64,000 nucleotides of DNA from Streptomyces xylophagus (GCF_000716435.1 NZ_JNWO01000002.1:496001-560000), one strand, 5' to 3'; positions 1 through 9,645 are shown, numbered from the stretch's first letter. Made by a program: numbers and translations. The notes: generated by a model from the letters alone, not told the origin.

Positions 1-1
1 A

Positions 2-904
2 CAGGTCGACAACGTCCTGGAGCTCGAAGTCGTCACCGGAGCGGGGGAGTTGACCCGCTGCTCCCCGACCCGCCACCCCGATCTCTTCCACGCCGTACTC
101 GCCGGCCTTGGGCAGTGCGCCGTGATCGTCGGCGCCACCCTGCGCCTGGTGCGGGCCCCGGAGACCGTACGGCACTACCTCCTGCCGTACGACGACCTGG
201 AGACCTTCCTCGGCGACCAGCGCCTCCTCGCCACCGAGGGGCGTTTCGCCTATCTCGAGGGCCAGGTCAGCGCGGACACCGCCGGAGCCTTCAACCAGTT
301 CGCCATCGAGGCCGTCGCCTACGGGCCGCCCGTGGGGGTTACCCCGGACGACGCCACGCTCCTGCGAGGGCTGCACCACACCGCCTCCGGCGTCCAGATC
401 ACCGACCTCGCCTACTACGACTTCCTCGACCGGCTCGCTCCCTCCGTCGCCGCCCTGAAGGCAGCGGGCCTGTGGGCCTACGCCCACCCCTGGCTCAACC
501 TCCTCCTGCCCGGCCGCAGCACCGCCGACGTGACCGCGACCCTGCTGGACGCACTCACCCCGGCCGACCTGGGACCCGGCGTCGTCCTCCTGTACCCCCT
601 GCTGCGCGAGCGCCTGCACACCCCGCTGCTGCGCATGCCCGACGACCCGGTGCCGTACCTGTTCGCGGTCCTGCGCACGACGCCGCCCGAGGACACGGCG
701 ACAGTGCAGCGACTGCTGAGCGCCAACCGGTCCGCGTACGACACCGTCCAGGCCGTCGGTGGCACCCAGTACCCGGTCGGCTCGATCCCCTTCCAACACG
801 CCGACTGGAGACGGCACTTCGGGCCTGCCTGGAGCCGGTTCGCCGAGGCCAGGAAGGCGTACGACCCGAAGGGCGTCCTCGTTCCGGGGCAGGGCATCTT
901 CTGA
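2..904 (+). CDS. FAD-binding oxidoreductase, cytokinin-dehydrogenase-like (5' truncated)
   Basis: The gene enters from the left edge already in frame; an in-frame GTG-like start inside is not needed because coding sequence runs to base 2. The first visible residues (VTGAGELTRCSPTRHPDLF, then GLGQCAVIVGATLRLV) match the end of the PCMH-type FAD-binding domain. The rest resembles the cytokinin-dehydrogenase substrate-binding domain and closes with YDPKGVLVPGQGIF, the usual C-terminal signature. It is expected to oxidise an amine or alcohol using FAD; the true substrate in actinobacteria is unknown. The N-terminal FAD-attachment part is outside the window. It converges on the LAL regulator with only 14 bp between the stops. 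Confidence 0.85.
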   Translation, partial: QVDNVLELEVVTGAGELTRCSPTRHPDLFHAVLAGLGQCAVIVGATLRLVRAPETVRHYLLPYDDLETFLGDQRLLATEGRFAYLEGQVSADTAGAFNQFAIEAVAYGPPVGVTPDDATLLRGLHHTASGVQITDLAYYDFLDRLAPSVAALKAAGLWAYAHPWLNLLLPGRSTADVTATLLDALTPADLGPGVVLLYPLLRERLHTPLLRMPDDPVPYLFAVLRTTPPEDTATVQRLLSANRSAYDTVQAVGGTQYPVGSIPFQHADWRRHFGPAWSRFAEARKAYDPKGVLVPGQGIF

Positions 905-918
905 TCAACGCTGCCGCT

Positions 919-3702
919 CTAGTCGGGCGGCAGGTCCGCCAGCGCGTCGCGCAACGCGGCGCGGGAGGCCACGCCCAGTTTGGGGAAGAGCTGGCGCAGG
1001 TGGGCGGCGACCGTGCGGGGGGAGAGGAAGAGGCGTTCGGCGATCTGTTTGTTGGTGAGGCCGGCCGCCGCCAGCAGGGCGATCTCCCGTTGTTGGGGCG
1101 TCAGCGATGACGGTCCGGTGACCGCGGCGGCTCCTACCGACAGGCCGGTCGCCCGCAGCTCGTTGCCCGCCCTGGCTGTCCAGGGGCGGGCGCCGAGCCG
1201 TTCGAAGGTGTCGACGGCGTCGGCGAGTTGGGTGCGCGCCTCCGTGGTGGACTTCAGCCGGCGGAGGCGTTCGCCGTAGGCGAGTCGGACCCGGGCGAGC
1301 TCGAAGGGCCAGCGGTCGGTGCCGGGTACGGCGAGCGCCTCCTCGAAGAGGGCGAGCGCTTCGTGGTCGGCGGCGGCGATGGCCGCTGATCCCTTCACGA
1401 GCAGGGCGAGTCGTGGCGAGATCGCGGCGATGCCGGCTTCGTGCGCTGCCGCGACATGGGCCGTCGCCTCCGAGGTCCGGCCTGTTCTGATCGCGGCCTC
1501 GACGAGATCCATGACGACGAGGAGGGCCGGGGGGACGTGCGAGGCCAGTTCGCCCGCGCGGCTGATGGCGCACGCGTGTCGGTAGGCGTCCTCGAACCGG
1601 CCCCGGCCGAGCGCGGCCAGGGCCCGCGCGTGCGAGGCGCACGAGAGGTAGGAACCCACACCGCGCGGTGTCGCCCACAGGGTCATCTCGTCGGTCAGGG
1701 CCCGGGTGGTGGTCTCGTCGCCGCGGGCGGCGGCGACCAGTGCCCGTTGGTAGAGGAACTCCGTAGACAGCAGTTGGTAGTTGTGGGCTTCGCCCAGGTC
1801 CCGGCCCTGTGTGGCCTGCGCCTCCAGCTCGTCCCACTCGCCTGCCGCGAAATGGTCCCTGCCCAGGTACACCAGTCCCTGGATCTCCACGGTGAGTGAG
1901 CTGTTGTCCCGCCCGTCGCGGAGCACGCGTCGCAGCGCGGTCCGGCACGCGGGCAGGCGGTCGACGTAGAGGGATGTCATGGCGATGCGGATGACCCGGA
2001 CCGGGTCGGCCTCCCGGTCGAGGGAGGCGATGGCCTCGTCGAGCCTGCCGAGCGCGGGCGGTGCCGTACGGGCCGGGTCGGCCATCGTGCCGACGGTCAG
2101 GGCGAGTTGGTCCGGGACCTCCGGTTTCAGCAGGGCGAGCGCCCGGTGTAGCGGCTTCCACAGCTCGGCGCGCTGACTGCTCTGGCACAGCCAGGCGAGG
2201 GTGTACAGCGCGTCGATCATGGTCGGGTCGGTGGCGTCGTACGGCTGGTGCTGCATGTCGATCGCGCCGACGAGCAGCCGGTGGGCGGTGTCCAGGTCGC
2301 CCTCACCGCTGAGGAGGATGTGGTGTGCCGCCGCGACGGCGGCGACGAGGGGCCCTGCCCGGCCGCCGTCGGCCACGCGGGCCTCTTCGAGCAGTCGCGG
2401 CACATCGCGCAGGTCACCGGTCAGATCCGCGCCGAGATAGGCCGCCTCGGCGATCCGGCGACTGCGCTCGTAGCCGCGCGGGCTCAGCTCGGCGGCGCGC
2501 AGCAGCGCGGCGATGGCGCCGCCCGCGTCACCACGCCGTACGGTGTCGCGCGCCACCTCCTCCAGCAGACTCGCCACGTCCTCGGTGGGCTCGACCGTGG
2601 CATGGGCGAGGTGCCAGGCGCGGCGCTCGGGCCGGTCGGCACTGCACTCCGCCAGGGCACGGTGCACCTCGCGGCGCTGCTCGCTGGTGGAGAGTTCCAC
2701 GACGGCGGAGCGCGTGAGGGGATGGCGGAAGGTCAGGCGGCCGGTGGTCGCGTCGACGTAGACGAGTCCCGCTTGCTCGGCGGGCGCCAGGTCTTCCATG
2801 CCGGGCCGCCCGGAACCGGTCGACGCGAGGACGCGCAGATCGCCGGTGCCGTCCAGGACCGCGTACAGGAGGAGCAGCCGGGTCGCGGCGGGCAGGGTCT
2901 CGACGCGGGACGCGAACACGGCCTGGAGGCGGTGGCTCAGGGGGAGCAGTTCGGGTACCGCGGTTCCGGAGCGCTGGGGGCCGCTGAGCGCGACGGGCAG
3001 TTCGAGCAGGGCCAGCGGGTTGCCCTGCGCCTCCGTCAGCAGGCGCTCGCGCACGCGCGGGGCGAGGGAAGGGGAACGGGCCTGGATCAGCGCCGCCGCA
3101 GCCGTCGTATCGAGAGGCTGTACGTGGTGGTGGGGCACTCCGCCGCGTTCGAAGAAGCTTCCTTCGCCCGATCGGTAGGCGCCGAGAAAGCCGACCCGGC
3201 TGCCTCCGAGGCGGCGGGCGACGAAGCCCAGCACCACGGCGCTGGCACGGTCCAGCCACGGGAGATCGTCGACGATCACCAGCAACGGGCGCTCCGCGGC
3301 GGCCCGGACGAGCAGGGTCAGCGTCGCGTTCGACACCAGCAGCTGATCGGACGGCGCGCCCTGGTCCAGGCCCAGCGCGACGCTCAGAGCGGTGCGGTAC
3401 GGGTCGGTCAGCCCGTCGAGCCCGGCGAGCAGTGGCTGAAGTACCTGGTGGAGACCCGCGAAGGTGATCGTGCTCTCGAACTCCACGCCGGCGGCGCGCA
3501 CGACCCGCGTGCCCGCGCCATGAGCCTGTTCGGCCGCGGCGTCCAGCAACACCGTCTTGCCGACGCCCGCGTCCCCGGACAGCAGCAGTGCCCCGCCCGA
3601 GACCGCGGCCTCGTCGACGAAACCCCGGACCAGTCCGAGGTCGTGATCGCGTCCGATCAGCTGCTCGGCCGGCCCCGACTGCGGAGCCTCATCCCCGTCC
3701 AT
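919..3702 (-). CDS. LAL-type LuxR family transcriptional regulator with AAA ATPase domain
   Basis: A large ATP-binding regulator of the LuxR (LAL) type, about 927 residues, normal for the family. A Walker A motif GDAGVGKT lies near residue 45, a Walker-B-like LLVIVDDLPWLD about 100 residues later, then a long TPR-like helical middle. The last 65 residues form a LuxR HTH (LTPQQREIALLAAAGLTNKQ, then IAERLFLSPRTVAAHL). The ATG at 3702 is preferred over one two codons upstream because GGAAGGG lies 8 nt before it. The gene follows the SDR on the same strand by about 46 bp, so it probably belongs to that unit and may control it; this is inferred from position. Confidence 0.9.
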   Translation of the reverse strand: MDGDEAPQSGPAEQLIGRDHDLGLVRGFVDEAAVSGGALLLSGDAGVGKTVLLDAAAEQAHGAGTRVVRAAGVEFESTITFAGLHQVLQPLLAGLDGLTDPYRTALSVALGLDQGAPSDQLLVSNATLTLLVRAAAERPLLVIVDDLPWLDRASAVVLGFVARRLGGSRVGFLGAYRSGEGSFFERGGVPHHHVQPLDTTAAAALIQARSPSLAPRVRERLLTEAQGNPLALLELPVALSGPQRSGTAVPELLPLSHRLQAVFASRVETLPAATRLLLLYAVLDGTGDLRVLASTGSGRPGMEDLAPAEQAGLVYVDATTGRLTFRHPLTRSAVVELSTSEQRREVHRALAECSADRPERRAWHLAHATVEPTEDVASLLEEVARDTVRRGDAGGAIAALLRAAELSPRGYERSRRIAEAAYLGADLTGDLRDVPRLLEEARVADGGRAGPLVAAVAAAHHILLSGEGDLDTAHRLLVGAIDMQHQPYDATDPTMIDALYTLAWLCQSSQRAELWKPLHRALALLKPEVPDQLALTVGTMADPARTAPPALGRLDEAIASLDREADPVRVIRIAMTSLYVDRLPACRTALRRVLRDGRDNSSLTVEIQGLVYLGRDHFAAGEWDELEAQATQGRDLGEAHNYQLLSTEFLYQRALVAAARGDETTTRALTDEMTLWATPRGVGSYLSCASHARALAALGRGRFEDAYRHACAISRAGELASHVPPALLVVMDLVEAAIRTGRTSEATAHVAAAHEAGIAAISPRLALLVKGSAAIAAADHEALALFEEALAVPGTDRWPFELARVRLAYGERLRRLKSTTEARTQLADAVDTFERLGARPWTARAGNELRATGLSVGAAAVTGPSSLTPQQREIALLAAAGLTNKQIAERLFLSPRTVAAHLRQLFPKLGVASRAALRDALADLPPD

Positions 3703-3748
3703 GCGCATGTCCCTTCCGACCTTCGAACCTTACGTCGGGCCTTTGCCG

Positions 3749-4531
3749 TCATCTCATGAACAATCCACCGTTGACGTCGAGTGTGGCGCCGGTGATGTAC
3801 CCGGTGTCCTCACCCGCGAGATGTCCCACCAGCGCGGCCACCTCCTCGGGCCGCCCGAACCTGCCCACGGGAATGCGGTCGGCGGCACGCCGCAGTGCTT
3901 CGGCGGGGAGATCGTCCATCACGGGCGTCTGTACGGCGGCGGGAGCCACGGCGTTGACGGTGACGCCGTAGGGAGCGAGCTCCTGCGCGAAGACCTTGGT
4001 CAGCACCAGCACCCCCGCTTTCGCCGCGGCGTAGTGCGGGCCGGTGACCAGTCCGCCCTGCTGTCCCGCCAGCGACGCGAGGTTGATGACCCGGCCCCAG
4101 CCGCGCTCCCGCATCGGCGGCGCGCAGAGGCGGGTAAGGACGAGGACGCTGCGCAGGTTGGTGGCCATGAGCGCGTCCCACTCGTCGAGGTCGACGTCCC
4201 ACACCGAGCCGGGCGCCGTACGCGCCGCGTTGTTGACCAGCACATCGGGGCTGCGCCACACCGAGGACACGGCTCGCACCGCACGCTGTGTTTCGTGCGG
4301 GTCGCTGACGTCGGCGTGCACCGCCATGGCGGAGTCACCGTCGGGATCCAGCGTCTTGGCCAGGGCCCGCGCGCCGGTGTCGTCCTGGTCCAGCAGTGCG
4401 ACCCGCAGACCGCGCCGGTGCAGTTCGGCGGCGATCGCGGCGCCGATGCCGCGGGCGGCGCCGGTGACGAGAGCGACCTTGCGGTCCGCTGCCGGGCGGG
4501 CCGAGTCTGCCGCTGGTCGGGGTGTGCTCAC
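3749..4531 (-). CDS. SDR family NAD(P)-dependent oxidoreductase (FabG-like)
   Basis: A classical short-chain dehydrogenase of 260 residues. The nucleotide-binding motif TGAARGIG is at residues 23-30, the NNAA-type motif at about 100, and the catalytic set is complete: Asn125, Ser153, Tyr167 and Lys171. It should interconvert an alcohol and a ketone using NAD(P)H. A GTG start is used, preceded by GAAGGAG at good distance. It starts 27 bp after the stop of the acyl-CoA-dehydrogenase-like gene and is followed closely by the LAL regulator, so the three are likely one transcript. The substrate cannot be read from sequence. Confidence 0.9.
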   Translation of the reverse strand: MSTPRPAADSARPAADRKVALVTGAARGIGAAIAAELHRRGLRVALLDQDDTGARALAKTLDPDGDSAMAVHADVSDPHETQRAVRAVSSVWRSPDVLVNNAARTAPGSVWDVDLDEWDALMATNLRSVLVLTRLCAPPMRERGWGRVINLASLAGQQGGLVTGPHYAAAKAGVLVLTKVFAQELAPYGVTVNAVAPAAVQTPVMDDLPAEALRRAADRIPVGRFGRPEEVAALVGHLAGEDTGYITGATLDVNGGLFMR

Positions 4532-4558
4532 CGGTCCGGATCTCCTTCGCTGCCGGGG

Positions 4559-5758
4559 TCAGACGACGTCGGTGTGGGGGAGCGGCCGGCCGAGCAGGAC
4601 GCGGCCGTAGAGTTCCCGGCTGGTCTCGACACTCAGCGCGGCGTGGCGGGAGGCGGTCCCGATGTCGCGCCAGGCGCGTTGCAGCGGTGAGTCGTCGGAG
4701 AAGCTGCTCGCCCCGGCCGTGTCCAGCAGGAGGCTGACCGCTTCGCGGGCGCAGCGCATGGCGTGGCTGCCGTCCATCCTCAGCCGTGCCCGGGTCTCGA
4801 GATCGGGGCGCCGTCCGGCGCATGCAGCCTCGTCGATCTCGTCGGCCGCGCGCCGTACGTGCAGGGTGGCCGTGTCGATCAATGTGGCGGCCTGCGCGAC
4901 GTTGAGTTGGTGGGGGGCCGCCTCCGCCGTATGCGAATGCAGGGGGGAGACGGACCGTTTTCCGCCCGCGAGGTCCCGGACGACGAGTTCGAGGGCACTG
5001 CGGGCGATGCCCACGCCGGTGCCGACCAGCGGCAGATTGATGGACAGCGGGAAGACGACCCGGGCCTCGTCCGGGTGGCGCTGGATGCCGATGCCCTCGG
5101 CGATCTCCGCGAACGACACGAACTGCTCGTCCGGGACGAAGAGTTGCTGGGCCAGCGCCGTGTGACTGCCGGTGCCCCGCATGCCGGCCATGTGCCAGGT
5201 GTCCGCCGCCGTCAGCGCGGACGCGGGTACGAGGGCCAGCCCACGCTCCGGCCGGCCGCGGTCCTCCCGGACGATGCCCAACAGCACCCAGGCCGCATGG
5301 TCGATGCCGGATATCCACGGCCACCGCCCGCTGAGTTGGAGTCCGCCGGGTACCGCCGTGACCGCACCGGACGGATTGGCGGCGCCGCAGAGCAGGGCGT
5401 CGGGATCCGACGTCCAGATCGCGGTGCGGACCTCGTCGGGCAGTTGGGAGGCGAACAGCGCGGCTCCGTACGCGATGCCGACGAGCCACGAACTCGACGC
5501 GCACCCCGCTGCCAACTCGGCACACACGTCGACGGCGGTGCGCACCCCGGCGCCCCGGCCGCCGTAGCAGCGCGGTGTCCCCAGAGCGAAGAGCCCGGCC
5601 TCGCGCAGAGCCTTCAAGCTCGGCTCCGCCGGCGTGCGTTGCTGCTCGGTCTGCTCGGCGTGGGAGGAGACGACCGACGCCACCTCCCGTGCCACACGGA
5701 CGAGTTGGGCCCCGGCGACACCCTGCGATAAGAGATCCCGGCTGTTCGGGTGAGTCAT
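4559..5758 (-). CDS. Acyl-CoA dehydrogenase-fold flavoprotein (HsaA-like monooxygenase family)
   Basis: A 399-residue protein of acyl-CoA dehydrogenase fold. It has the sequence style of the type-2 C-terminal domain group, which includes two-component FMN/FADH2-dependent hydroxylases such as HsaA and related desulfurisation or secondary-metabolism enzymes. The N-terminal helical part (SLKALREAGLFALGTPRCYG), the middle beta domain (WPWISGIDHAAWVLLG) and a C-terminal helical bundle with RMDGSHAMRCAREA are all recognisable. If it is a hydroxylase it needs a separate flavin reductase, and none is seen nearby. It is the first gene of the leftward unit and is divergent from the FAD monooxygenase at 5991. 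A true acyl-CoA dehydrogenase role cannot be excluded. Confidence 0.8.
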   Translation of the reverse strand: MTHPNSRDLLSQGVAGAQLVRVAREVASVVSSHAEQTEQQRTPAEPSLKALREAGLFALGTPRCYGGRGAGVRTAVDVCAELAAGCASSSWLVGIAYGAALFASQLPDEVRTAIWTSDPDALLCGAANPSGAVTAVPGGLQLSGRWPWISGIDHAAWVLLGIVREDRGRPERGLALVPASALTAADTWHMAGMRGTGSHTALAQQLFVPDEQFVSFAEIAEGIGIQRHPDEARVVFPLSINLPLVGTGVGIARSALELVVRDLAGGKRSVSPLHSHTAEAAPHQLNVAQAATLIDTATLHVRRAADEIDEAACAGRRPDLETRARLRMDGSHAMRCAREAVSLLLDTAGASSFSDDSPLQRAWRDIGTASRHAALSVETSRELYGRVLLGRPLPHTDVV

Positions 5759-5990
5759 CGGGGGCTTTCCTCTCAGCGGTCCGATCCACGACGGGCAGTG
5801 CTGCTCCGAGCGGGATCAAGCCGCCGCGCAACAACATCACCTTACCTGGAGGTGATTCCTCCGGATAAGCTGATGCCGGTGTCCGCGTCGGCGACCGGTT
5901 ATGTTGCGTCCGCCCAACTGGCGTCGTTCCAGGCCGAGTTGATGCCACGGACAGCTGCACGGCAGGTGGGGACAATGCAAGGGAGAACAC

Positions 5991-7235
5991 GTGAAGATCG
6001 TCGTGGTGGGCGGTGGCGTCGCCGGTCTCGTCACCGCTCTGAGCCTGCACGCCGCCGGAATGACCCCGGTCGTCCACGAGTCGGCCCGCGAACTCCAGGC
6101 GCTCGGAGTCGGCATCAACCTGCTTCCCCACGCCGTACGCGAACTCGCCGAACTCGGTCTCGGTGACGCGCTGGACGGGATCGGGCTGCCGCCGGAACGG
6201 CTGGTCTACTGCGACCGCCGAGGGCGCCGGATCTGGGAGGAGCCTCTTGGTCTGACGGCCGGCTACCGGTGGCCCCAATACTCCGTCCACCGGGGCAAGT
6301 TGCAGATGATGCTGCTGGACGCGGTCCGTACCCGTATCGGGCCCGACGCGGTCCGTACCGGTATGGCCTTCGAGCGCTTCGAGCACCAAGAGACGGGCGT
6401 CGCAGCGCACTTCGTCGACCGACGTACCGGGGAGCCCGTCGTGGTCGAGGCCGATGTCCTCGTCGGCGCCGACGGCATCGACTCCCGGCTGCGCGCCCAA
6501 CTCCATCCTGGCGAGGGCGCCCCGCGCGGGAACGGCGTTCACATGTGGCGGGGCATGAGCCGGTATCCGCACATCCTCGGCGGGCGGGCGATCGTGGTGG
6601 CCGGCGGACGCCCCGGGGGCAAGTTCGTCGCCTACCCCGTCGAGGACCCGGCGGTCGACGGCGGACCCGCGCTGATGAACTGGGTGCTGGAGATCCGTCG
6701 ACCGGAGCCCGGCGAGGGACCGGACCGCTCCCACCGTCCCGTCCCGACGGACGAGGCGCTGGCCGAAGCGTCCGGATGGAATCTGCCCTGGATCGACCTG
6801 CCCGAACTGATCCGCAACTCCACCGGCATCTACGAATACCCGATGGTGGACCGCGATCCACTGCCGCGCTGGAGCTTCGGGCGCGTGACACTCGTCGGCG
6901 ACGCCGCCCACCCCATGTACCCCATGGGCATGAACGGCGGCTCCCAGTCGATCGTCGACGCGCGTGTCCTGGCCTGGGCCCTCGCGCAGCACGACGATCC
7001 GGTGCGGGCCCTGGAGTGGTACGAGAACCTGCGCCGCGAACCACTGAACCAACTGGTGCTTGCCAACCGTGAATTGGGCCCGGAGAAGATCATCGCCATG
7101 GCCGAGGAGAGCGGGGGTCCGGTGCCCGCGGAGCATGCGACGGCCGTTTCTCAGGGGTACAAGCAGCTCGCCGGGTGCACCACCGCCGTGCTCAACTCCA
7201 GGGATTCCTGGTCGGTTTCACCGGTGAGCCCCTGA
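5991..7235 (+). CDS. FAD-dependent aromatic-ring-type monooxygenase (PhzS-like)
   Basis: A 414-residue class A flavin monooxygenase. It opens with the Rossmann motif KIVVVGGGVAGLVTALSL at residues 2-19. The middle carries the DG motif (VLVGADGIDSRLR) and the C-terminal half the GD motif (VTLVGDAAHPMYPMGMNGG), so both FAD/NAD(P)H signature regions are complete. The overall sequence is closest to the flavin-dependent oxidoreductase group that includes PhzS and 3-hydroxybenzoate 6-hydroxylase-like enzymes. Expected chemistry is NAD(P)H- and O2-dependent hydroxylation of an aromatic substrate. It is divergent from the flavoprotein/SDR unit across a 232-bp promoter region. It may work with that unit in degradation or tailoring of an aromatic compound, which is inference. 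Confidence 0.88.
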   Translation: MKIVVVGGGVAGLVTALSLHAAGMTPVVHESARELQALGVGINLLPHAVRELAELGLGDALDGIGLPPERLVYCDRRGRRIWEEPLGLTAGYRWPQYSVHRGKLQMMLLDAVRTRIGPDAVRTGMAFERFEHQETGVAAHFVDRRTGEPVVVEADVLVGADGIDSRLRAQLHPGEGAPRGNGVHMWRGMSRYPHILGGRAIVVAGGRPGGKFVAYPVEDPAVDGGPALMNWVLEIRRPEPGEGPDRSHRPVPTDEALAEASGWNLPWIDLPELIRNSTGIYEYPMVDRDPLPRWSFGRVTLVGDAAHPMYPMGMNGGSQSIVDARVLAWALAQHDDPVRALEWYENLRREPLNQLVLANRELGPEKIIAMAEESGGPVPAEHATAVSQGYKQLAGCTTAVLNSRDSWSVSPVSP

Positions 7236-7412
7236 GTAGGTGCTTTTGATCCCTGGCCGTGAGGTGTGTACGGCCAGATGATCTGGTGTGTGGGCGTTGG
7301 CGGGACGGCTCGGGGGTATTGCCGGGAGTGCGGTTATCCGCTGCCGCAGGTGATGGCGGCGGAGGCGGTGTTCCGCACCGACCGCTGGGAGAGGAAGTCG
7401 TAGCCGACCGCG

Positions 7413-8051
7413 TCAGGTTCGGATATGCCACTCCAGGCAACGGTGGCCTGATGCGTCTTCGAAAGGAGTGGGCCAGTAGTAGAGGAACGGACCGTCGGAT
7501 TCCAAGGCATCGGCCAAGATTCGAAAGAACTGCGTCAGACTGGTTGCCCATAGGGTTCCCTCCAGGTCCCCGGACCCGATGCCCATTTCATACACGTGAC
7601 CGTATGAGGGTCCGGGGCGGTGATCGACAAAGGCAACCCCGCCATCGTTGGGAAGTGCGAACGGCACGCAGCGATGCAGATTCACGGCCAGTGCATCGCC
7701 CTCCCACAGGTCGGCATCGACGTTTTCGTCGCCGACGTCCACGAGCACGTCATACATCATCACGATGTCGTCCACACCGCTGAGCCGATGCCCCGACGGA
7801 AGAAATGCACCAGCGGGAAGGCGCGTGCGGGAGCCGGGAGCGGCAACAGGTTCAGCAGCTCCATCATGCTGTTGCAGCAGTGCCCTGAGCTCCGGATGCA
7901 GGTCGAAGCCGAGCCGCGACTCCAACTCGATGAGCCGCTCGGGGTCCGCCGGCCTTCGCAACATGGCGTGATCGGCGGGCGAGTTCGCATGGAGCCACGA
8001 CTCGAAGCGAGTCCACTCACGCTCGAACGCAGGAAGATCCATCTGTGTCAT
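7413..8051 (-). CDS. SMI1/KNR4 family protein
   Basis: A 212-residue soluble protein with the SMI1/KNR4 (SUKH) pattern. There is an early helix (RPADPERLIELESRLGFDLH), then PELRALLQQHDGA, and later the beta-rich part ending with aromatic residues. In bacteria this superfamily often serves as immunity or antitoxin proteins against contact-dependent or secreted toxins, and also as stand-alone housekeeping proteins. The ATG at 8051 begins just before the conserved part (TQMDLPAFEREW). An upstream in-frame start at 8129 would add a sequence not typical of the family. No toxin gene is adjacent. Confidence 0.82.
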   Translation of the reverse strand: MTQMDLPAFEREWTRFESWLHANSPADHAMLRRPADPERLIELESRLGFDLHPELRALLQQHDGAAEPVAAPGSRTRLPAGAFLPSGHRLSGVDDIVMMYDVLVDVGDENVDADLWEGDALAVNLHRCVPFALPNDGGVAFVDHRPGPSYGHVYEMGIGSGDLEGTLWATSLTQFFRILADALESDGPFLYYWPTPFEDASGHRCLEWHIRT

Positions 8052-8146
8052 GCGCTGAACATAGACGGTCGCACTGACAGCCAGGTTCCGGACCAGGTTG
8101 CCCGGTCTGACCGCGAGGGGTTCGAACACCTACTGAGAATCGGGCT

Positions 8147-9640
8147 TCAGTGTGCCTCCTCGTGCCGGCGTCGCAGCGGAGCCGTTCCGCCCGACGCCGT
8201 CGTGCCTCGGGCGGCGGCGCGGGCCGGGCCGTCGCGGAGGGTGAAGGCGAACAGGGAGGTCGCTGCGGCGAGGGCGGCCAGGGTGAAGTAGGCGTGCTGG
8301 TAGGCGCTGATGGGCGGATGTGCCGCGGCTGCTGTGGGGGTGCTGAGGACCAGGGCCGTCGTCACCGCCGCGGGTGCGAACGCGCCCCCGGTCTGCCGTA
8401 CGACCGTGTTGAGCGTGGAGGCCTGGGCCAGGTCCTTGCGGGAGAGTGTGGCCAGCGAGGCGACCGTGGTCGGCATGAAGACGCCGCCCATGCCGACGCC
8501 GAGCAGGAACATGTAGGCGCGGAAGGTCCACAGGCCGGTGTCCTGGTCGCAGGTCGCGAAGAGCAGCAGGACCGCGCTGACCATGGCCAGGCCGCTGCCG
8601 ATGATGATGCGTGGGCCGACCCTGGAGTACAGGATCCCGGCGATCTGGACGGTCAGCAGGACGCCGAAGGCCTCGGGGAAGGTGCTCGTGCCGGATTCGA
8701 GCGCCGAACGGCCCTGTCCCTGCTGGAGGAAGAGCGGGCCGAGGTACATGGCGCCCAGGATCGGCACCAGGCCCACCAGGTTGATCAGGTTGGTGTCGCG
8801 GAAGAGCCGGTCCGCGAAGAGGCGGAGCTTCAACAGCGGCTCGGCGGTGCGCAGTTCGAAGACGACGGTGGCGGTGAGCAGGACCGTGCCGAGGGCGAGG
8901 GCGGTGACCACGGCGGGGGAGGACCAGCCGCGGTTGGGGCCCTCGCAGACACCGAACATCACACCGCCCAGAGCCGCCGCGCTCAGCAGCAGCCCGGTGA
9001 GGTCGAAGCGGCCGGGCCGGTGCCCGCGGTGCTCGGCCAGGAACAGCGCCCCGAACACGACGGCGGGCAGGCCCAGCGGCAGGTTGACGTAGAACACCCA
9101 ACGCCAGGAGAGGTGGTCCACCAGCAGCCCGCCGAGCACCGGCGCGGCGGCCGGGGCTATCTGCTGCGGGATGATCATGTACCGCGAAATGCGCACCTGC
9201 TCCCAGGAGTTGAAGGTGCTGTAGAGCAGTGAGGCGGCGGCCGGGAAGAGTACTCCGGCGGACAGGCCCTGCACCGCGCGGGAGGCGATGAGCTGACCGA
9301 GACCGGCCGCCGCGCCGCACAGCAGCGACGAGCCGAGGAACGCGGTCAGGGCGGTGAGCAGGACGCGTTTGGCGCCGAACCGTTCGACCAGCCAGGCGGA
9401 GGCGGGGATCGCCATGGCCAGGCAGACCGGGTAGACCACGACCACGCCGTCCAGAGCGGCCGTGGTCAGCTCAAACTGGCGGGCAATGGAGGGAAGCGCG
9501 ACGGTCGTGATCGCTCCGTCGACGATCGCGATGAAGGTCACGCAGACGCACATGACGGGGACGACCAGACGCTGGCCTGGGCGCAGACGGAGGCGTATTC
9601 GGGAGACAGGGGGGACGGGACGACGTCGGAACAGCAGCAC
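8147..9640 (-). CDS. MFS drug exporter, DHA2/EmrB-QacA type
   Basis: A 497-residue membrane transporter with about 14 hydrophobic segments. The first helix holds VDGAITTVALPSIARQF (motif D1-like), followed by WLVERFGAKRVLL, the loop 2-3 motif A. Helix 5 has a proline/glycine-rich antiporter-type stretch (APVLGGLLVDHLSWRWVFYV). These are features of proton-drug antiporters of the EmrB/QacA family. The start is a GTG that lies 6 bp from an inverted repeat shared with the divergent MarR gene, and no Shine-Dalgarno is visible, so the mRNA may be leaderless. Substrate-induced release of the MarR protein is the likely control. Confidence 0.9.
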   Translation of the reverse strand: MLLFRRRPVPPVSRIRLRLRPGQRLVVPVMCVCVTFIAIVDGAITTVALPSIARQFELTTAALDGVVVVYPVCLAMAIPASAWLVERFGAKRVLLTALTAFLGSSLLCGAAAGLGQLIASRAVQGLSAGVLFPAAASLLYSTFNSWEQVRISRYMIIPQQIAPAAAPVLGGLLVDHLSWRWVFYVNLPLGLPAVVFGALFLAEHRGHRPGRFDLTGLLLSAAALGGVMFGVCEGPNRGWSSPAVVTALALGTVLLTATVVFELRTAEPLLKLRLFADRLFRDTNLINLVGLVPILGAMYLGPLFLQQGQGRSALESGTSTFPEAFGVLLTVQIAGILYSRVGPRIIIGSGLAMVSAVLLLFATCDQDTGLWTFRAYMFLLGVGMGGVFMPTTVASLATLSRKDLAQASTLNTVVRQTGGAFAPAAVTTALVLSTPTAAAAHPPISAYQHAYFTLAALAAATSLFAFTLRDGPARAAARGTTASGGTAPLRRRHEEAH

Positions 9641-9645
9641 ATGCT

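Noticed and set aside
5848..5862. GGAGG-TGATT-CCTCC inverted repeat between the flavoprotein and FAD monooxygenase
   Set aside because: A 5-bp repeat of purine-rich sequence is common in such DNA and its distance to either start is not informative; not strong enough to list as an operator.
4335..7136. A 933-codon open frame on the minus strand
   Set aside because: It crosses the SDR, flavoprotein and FAD monooxygenase genes in another frame and is Arg/Pro/Gly-rich without any domain; it is an effect of high GC content.
7236..7412. A transposase or zinc-ribbon gene fragment (CRECGYPLP in one frame)
   Set aside because: The frame is short, lacks a start in context and has no second Cys pair; no family can be supported.
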